From the NCBI RefSeq assembly GCF_029201565.1, contig NZ_CP104002.1, positions 947,001-1,011,000 on the forward strand: a DNA stretch of 64,000 nt, written 5' to 3'. A program made the position numbers and the translations under genes. The notes under the pieces were generated by a model. The model was given only the letters and a program-made list of their open reading frames with translations, had not been told where the DNA came from and ran no database searches. Shown here piece by piece: positions 61,730 through 64,000 of the stretch (the first letter of the stretch is position 1; every line of letters begins with the position of its first letter). The stretch is from Devosia sp. SD17-2 (GTDB lineage Bacteria > Pseudomonadota > Alphaproteobacteria > Rhizobiales > Devosiaceae).

Positions 61730-62689
61730 ATGAACTATCTGGCGCGACGGCTGCTGACATTTCCGCTGATCCTGATCGGCGTGTCGCTGCTGGTGTTCTT
61801 TTCCATCCGCATGATCCCCGGCGACGCCATTACCGCGATGCTGGGCACCGAGTCCGGTCTGCTGACGCCGGCCCAGCGCCAGGCGCTGGCGGTGTATTTC
61901 GGTATCGATCAGCCGGTTATCGTCCAGTATGGCCGCTGGCTGGCGGGTGTGGTGCAGGGTGATCTCGGCATATCGGTGACGCATGGCCGTTCGGTCATGA
62001 CCATTATTCTCGAGCGCTTTCCGCTGACGCTGCAGATGGCGCTGATGTCCATGGTGATCGCGCTGGCGATCGGCATTCCGGCCGGTGTGCTGGCCGCGAC
62101 GCGGGCCGAAAAATCCACCGACGTGGTGGTGCGCATCTTTGCCATGCTGGGCCAGTCGACGCCGGGCTTTGTCGTCGGCCTCGTCATCATCTATGTGCTC
62201 TCGGTCTATTTTGGCTACATCCCGACCATGGGCAGCTTCGTGCCCTTCTGGGTCGATCCAATGGCCAATCTGGCGCAGCTGATTTTCCCCGCCGTTACGC
62301 TGGGCTTTGCCTTTGCCGCCTCGGTGACGCGCATTTCGCGCTCGGCCATGCTCGATGTCCTGAGCGACGACTATATCCGCACGGCGCGCGCCAAGGGCGT
62401 GCCCAAGCGGAATGTGATCTGGCGCCATGCGCTGCCCAATGCGCTTATTCCCGTGGTGACGCTGAGCGGCGTCGAATTCGGCTATCTCCTTGGTGGCGCT
62501 GTCATCGTCGAGCAGATCTTTGCCCTGCCGGGGCTGGGGCGCCTCACGCTCGAAGCCATCGGCCAGCGTGACTATGCGCTGGTGCAGGGGTGCGTGCTCT
62601 TTATCGCCTTCAACTTCCTTGTGGTGAACCTCTTGGTCGACCTTGCCTATGCGGCGCTCGATCCCCGTATTCGTCTGGGAGCCCGCTGA
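61730..62689 (+). CDS. ABC transporter permease (DppB type)
   Basis: A 319-residue permease: MNYLARRLLTFPLILIGVSLLVFFSIRMIPGDAITAMLG is the B-type opening, LTPAQRQALAVYFGIDQPVIVQYGRWLAGVVQGDLG follows, and the EAA loop is YIRTARAKGVPKRNVIWRHALPNALIPV. Ends LDPRIRLGAR. Its stop overlaps the next ATG by one base. Confidence 0.95.
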   Translation: MNYLARRLLTFPLILIGVSLLVFFSIRMIPGDAITAMLGTESGLLTPAQRQALAVYFGIDQPVIVQYGRWLAGVVQGDLGISVTHGRSVMTIILERFPLTLQMALMSMVIALAIGIPAGVLAATRAEKSTDVVVRIFAMLGQSTPGFVVGLVIIYVLSVYFGYIPTMGSFVPFWVDPMANLAQLIFPAVTLGFAFAASVTRISRSAMLDVLSDDYIRTARAKGVPKRNVIWRHALPNALIPVVTLSGVEFGYLLGGAVIVEQIFALPGLGRLTLEAIGQRDYALVQGCVLFIAFNFLVVNLLVDLAYAALDPRIRLGAR

Positions 62690-63528
62690 TGCGCATTCTC
62701 AAGGCCATCGCGGCCCATCCGACCGGCCGTATCGGCGCGGCTATTATCCTCGTCTATCTCATCCTGGCGGTCTGCGGTTCTTTCGGCTTCACGCCGCATG
62801 ATCCGATCCAGCAATTTCGCGTCGATCGGCTGAAGCCGCCCAATGAGACCTATCTCATGGGCACCGACCTCTTTGGGCGCGATACGGCGAGCCGTCTCAT
62901 GGCCGGTATCGGGCAGTCCTTCGTCATCGCCTTTGCCTCGGTGGGGCTGGCGACGCTGCTTGGGACCATCATTGGCCTTCTCGCCGGATGGTGGGGCGGG
63001 TGGCTCGATGGCGTCTTCATGCGCTCGATGGACGTGCTGCTGGCGTTTCCGGCAATCCTCCTGGCGCTGCTGATCATCGCCATTGTCGGGCCGGGGACCA
63101 TGACCAGTGTGGTTGCCATTGCCTCGGTCTATACGCCGATCTTTGCGCGCGTGGTGCGGGGGCCGACGCTGTCGCTCAAGCGCCGTGATTTTGTTGACGC
63201 GGCGCGCACTTTTGGCAGCTCGCAGCGCTACATCATGAGCCGGCATCTGCTGCTCAATCTCGTCGCGCCGCTAACCGTGCAAGTGACCTTGGCGCTGGCC
63301 TGGGCCCTTCTTACCGAAGCGGGCCTGAGCTTCCTTGGCCTCGGCACGCAGCCCCCGGCACCCTCGCTGGGACTGATGATGAGCGAGGCACGCAATCTGA
63401 TGCAGCAGGCGCCGTGGCTCCTGGCCTTCCCGGGCCTCACCATCATGCTCGGTATTCTGGGCTTCAACCTCTTCGGAGACGCCTTGCGCGATATTCTCGA
63501 TCCCAAGAGCCAGGGGAGAGCATCATGA
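62689..63528 (+). CDS. ABC transporter permease (DppC type)
   Basis: A 279-residue permease with the C-type motif MGTDLFGRDTASRLMAGIG, EAA loop FVDAARTFGSSQRYIMSRHLLLN and end FNLFGDALRDILDPKSQ. ATG 62689 forms TGATG with the preceding stop; earlier in-frame ATG codons lie inside the DppB-type gene and are not used. Confidence 0.94.
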   Translation: MRILKAIAAHPTGRIGAAIILVYLILAVCGSFGFTPHDPIQQFRVDRLKPPNETYLMGTDLFGRDTASRLMAGIGQSFVIAFASVGLATLLGTIIGLLAGWWGGWLDGVFMRSMDVLLAFPAILLALLIIAIVGPGTMTSVVAIASVYTPIFARVVRGPTLSLKRRDFVDAARTFGSSQRYIMSRHLLLNLVAPLTVQVTLALAWALLTEAGLSFLGLGTQPPAPSLGLMMSEARNLMQQAPWLLAFPGLTIMLGILGFNLFGDALRDILDPKSQGRAS

Positions 63529-64000
63529 CTTCGCTTCTCTCTGTACGGGACCTTAAGGTCGGCTTCGGTAAATCGGCGGCCGAAAACCCGGTGGTCAAGG
63601 GTGTTAGTTTCGAGCTCAAGGCGGGTGAAACCCTTGCCATTGTGGGCGAGAGCGGTTCGGGCAAATCGGTGACGTCGCTGTCGATCAACCGGCTTGTCGA
63701 TTTCGGCGGTGGCCGGATTGTTGGCGGGTCGATGGATCTGCAACGCGCGGATGGGTCGGTGCTCGACCTCATCGCTGCGGGCGAAGATGTGCTCACGGGC
63801 ATTCGCGGTAGCGAGATCGCCATGATCTTCCAGGAGCCGATGACCTCGCTCAATCCGGTGCACACCATCGGGCAGCAGATCGAGGAAGCCTTCCGGCTCA
63901 ACCGCGGGCTCGAAGGTGCGGCGGCCAAGAAGGCGGCGCAGGAAGCGCTGGAGCGCGTGCGTATTCCCGACGCGGCGGAGCGCTTGAAATATTATCCGCA
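63525..64000 (+). CDS. ABC transporter ATP-binding protein (DppD type), N-terminal part
   Basis: The first 158 codons of an ATPase cut off by the window end. Walker A GESGSGKS (41-48) and the Q-loop segment IAMIFQEPMTSLNPVHTIGQQI are visible; the signature and Walker B motifs lie beyond. The ATG overlaps the permease stop by four bases. A DppF-type partner is expected next. Confidence 0.93.
   Translation, partial: MTSLLSVRDLKVGFGKSAAENPVVKGVSFELKAGETLAIVGESGSGKSVTSLSINRLVDFGGGRIVGGSMDLQRADGSVLDLIAAGEDVLTGIRGSEIAMIFQEPMTSLNPVHTIGQQIEEAFRLNRGLEGAAAKKAAQEALERVRIPDAAERLKYYP

Overview
The window is high-G+C, densely packed bacterial DNA. Protein relatedness, frequent TTG/GTG starts behind strong Shine-Dalgarno sequences, and the large number of solute transporters suggest a free-living alphaproteobacterium of the Hyphomicrobiales, possibly Devosia-like. 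That placement is an inference from gene style, not from a marker gene. I see no tRNA, rRNA, CRISPR array, IS element or phage gene. This looks like a catabolic stretch of a chromosome or large replicon.

Layout. 1-4191: a TRAP transporter operon (DUF1330 tail, DctQ, DctM with a 3' frameshift, DctP) plus an AraD1/FAH-fold enzyme. 4226-6155: SDR and iron-containing alcohol dehydrogenase on the minus strand. 6285-6544: a decayed alpha/beta-hydrolase tail with its terminator. 6547-9715: PAS-LuxR regulator divergent from a CoA-transferase (A, B) and thiolase. 9801-19145: GntR regulator with a 36-bp dyad operator, an AtuA-type pair, a complete peptide/nickel-type ABC transporter and a carboxylesterase. 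19358-22213: FMN alpha-hydroxyacid oxidase, RraA-like protein, amidohydrolase. 22314-30387: FadR-type regulator, a second Dpp-type ABC transporter and a GH51 arabinofuranosidase. 30631-35054: FkbM methyltransferase, a secreted beta-helix/RTX protein with a duplicated C-terminal module, an A+T-richer gap and two small exported proteins of unknown function. 35074-43631: an MGH1-like glycoside hydrolase and sugar ABC transporter, a PhyH-type dioxygenase and a Gfo/Idh/MocA oxidoreductase. 43656-43982: a GntR-type relic and a strong terminator. 44224-59937: two large PIG-L deacetylases, a DMT exporter, a ROK regulator, a sugar ABC transporter, an argininosuccinate-lyase-superfamily enzyme, a PfkB kinase, NagB and an M23-like protein. 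60126-64000: a third Dpp-type ABC transporter running off the end.

How it fits together. Most blocks repeat one plan: local regulator, uptake system, then one to four enzymes. The most interesting block is 44.2-59.9 kb. It has every step expected for uptake and breakdown of an N-substituted amino sugar: Tat-exported and cytoplasmic N-deacetylases, an importer, a C-N lyase, a sugar kinase and glucosamine-6-phosphate deaminase. A 16-bp near-identical motif lies in front of the exported deacetylase and in the ROK/importer intergenic region, which suggests one regulon. A second shared motif (CTTTACAT-N3-ATCTAGAA) links the hydroxyacid-oxidase gene with the arabinofuranosidase/ABC operon and its FadR-type regulator. 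Substrates are inferred; none is proven by sequence alone.
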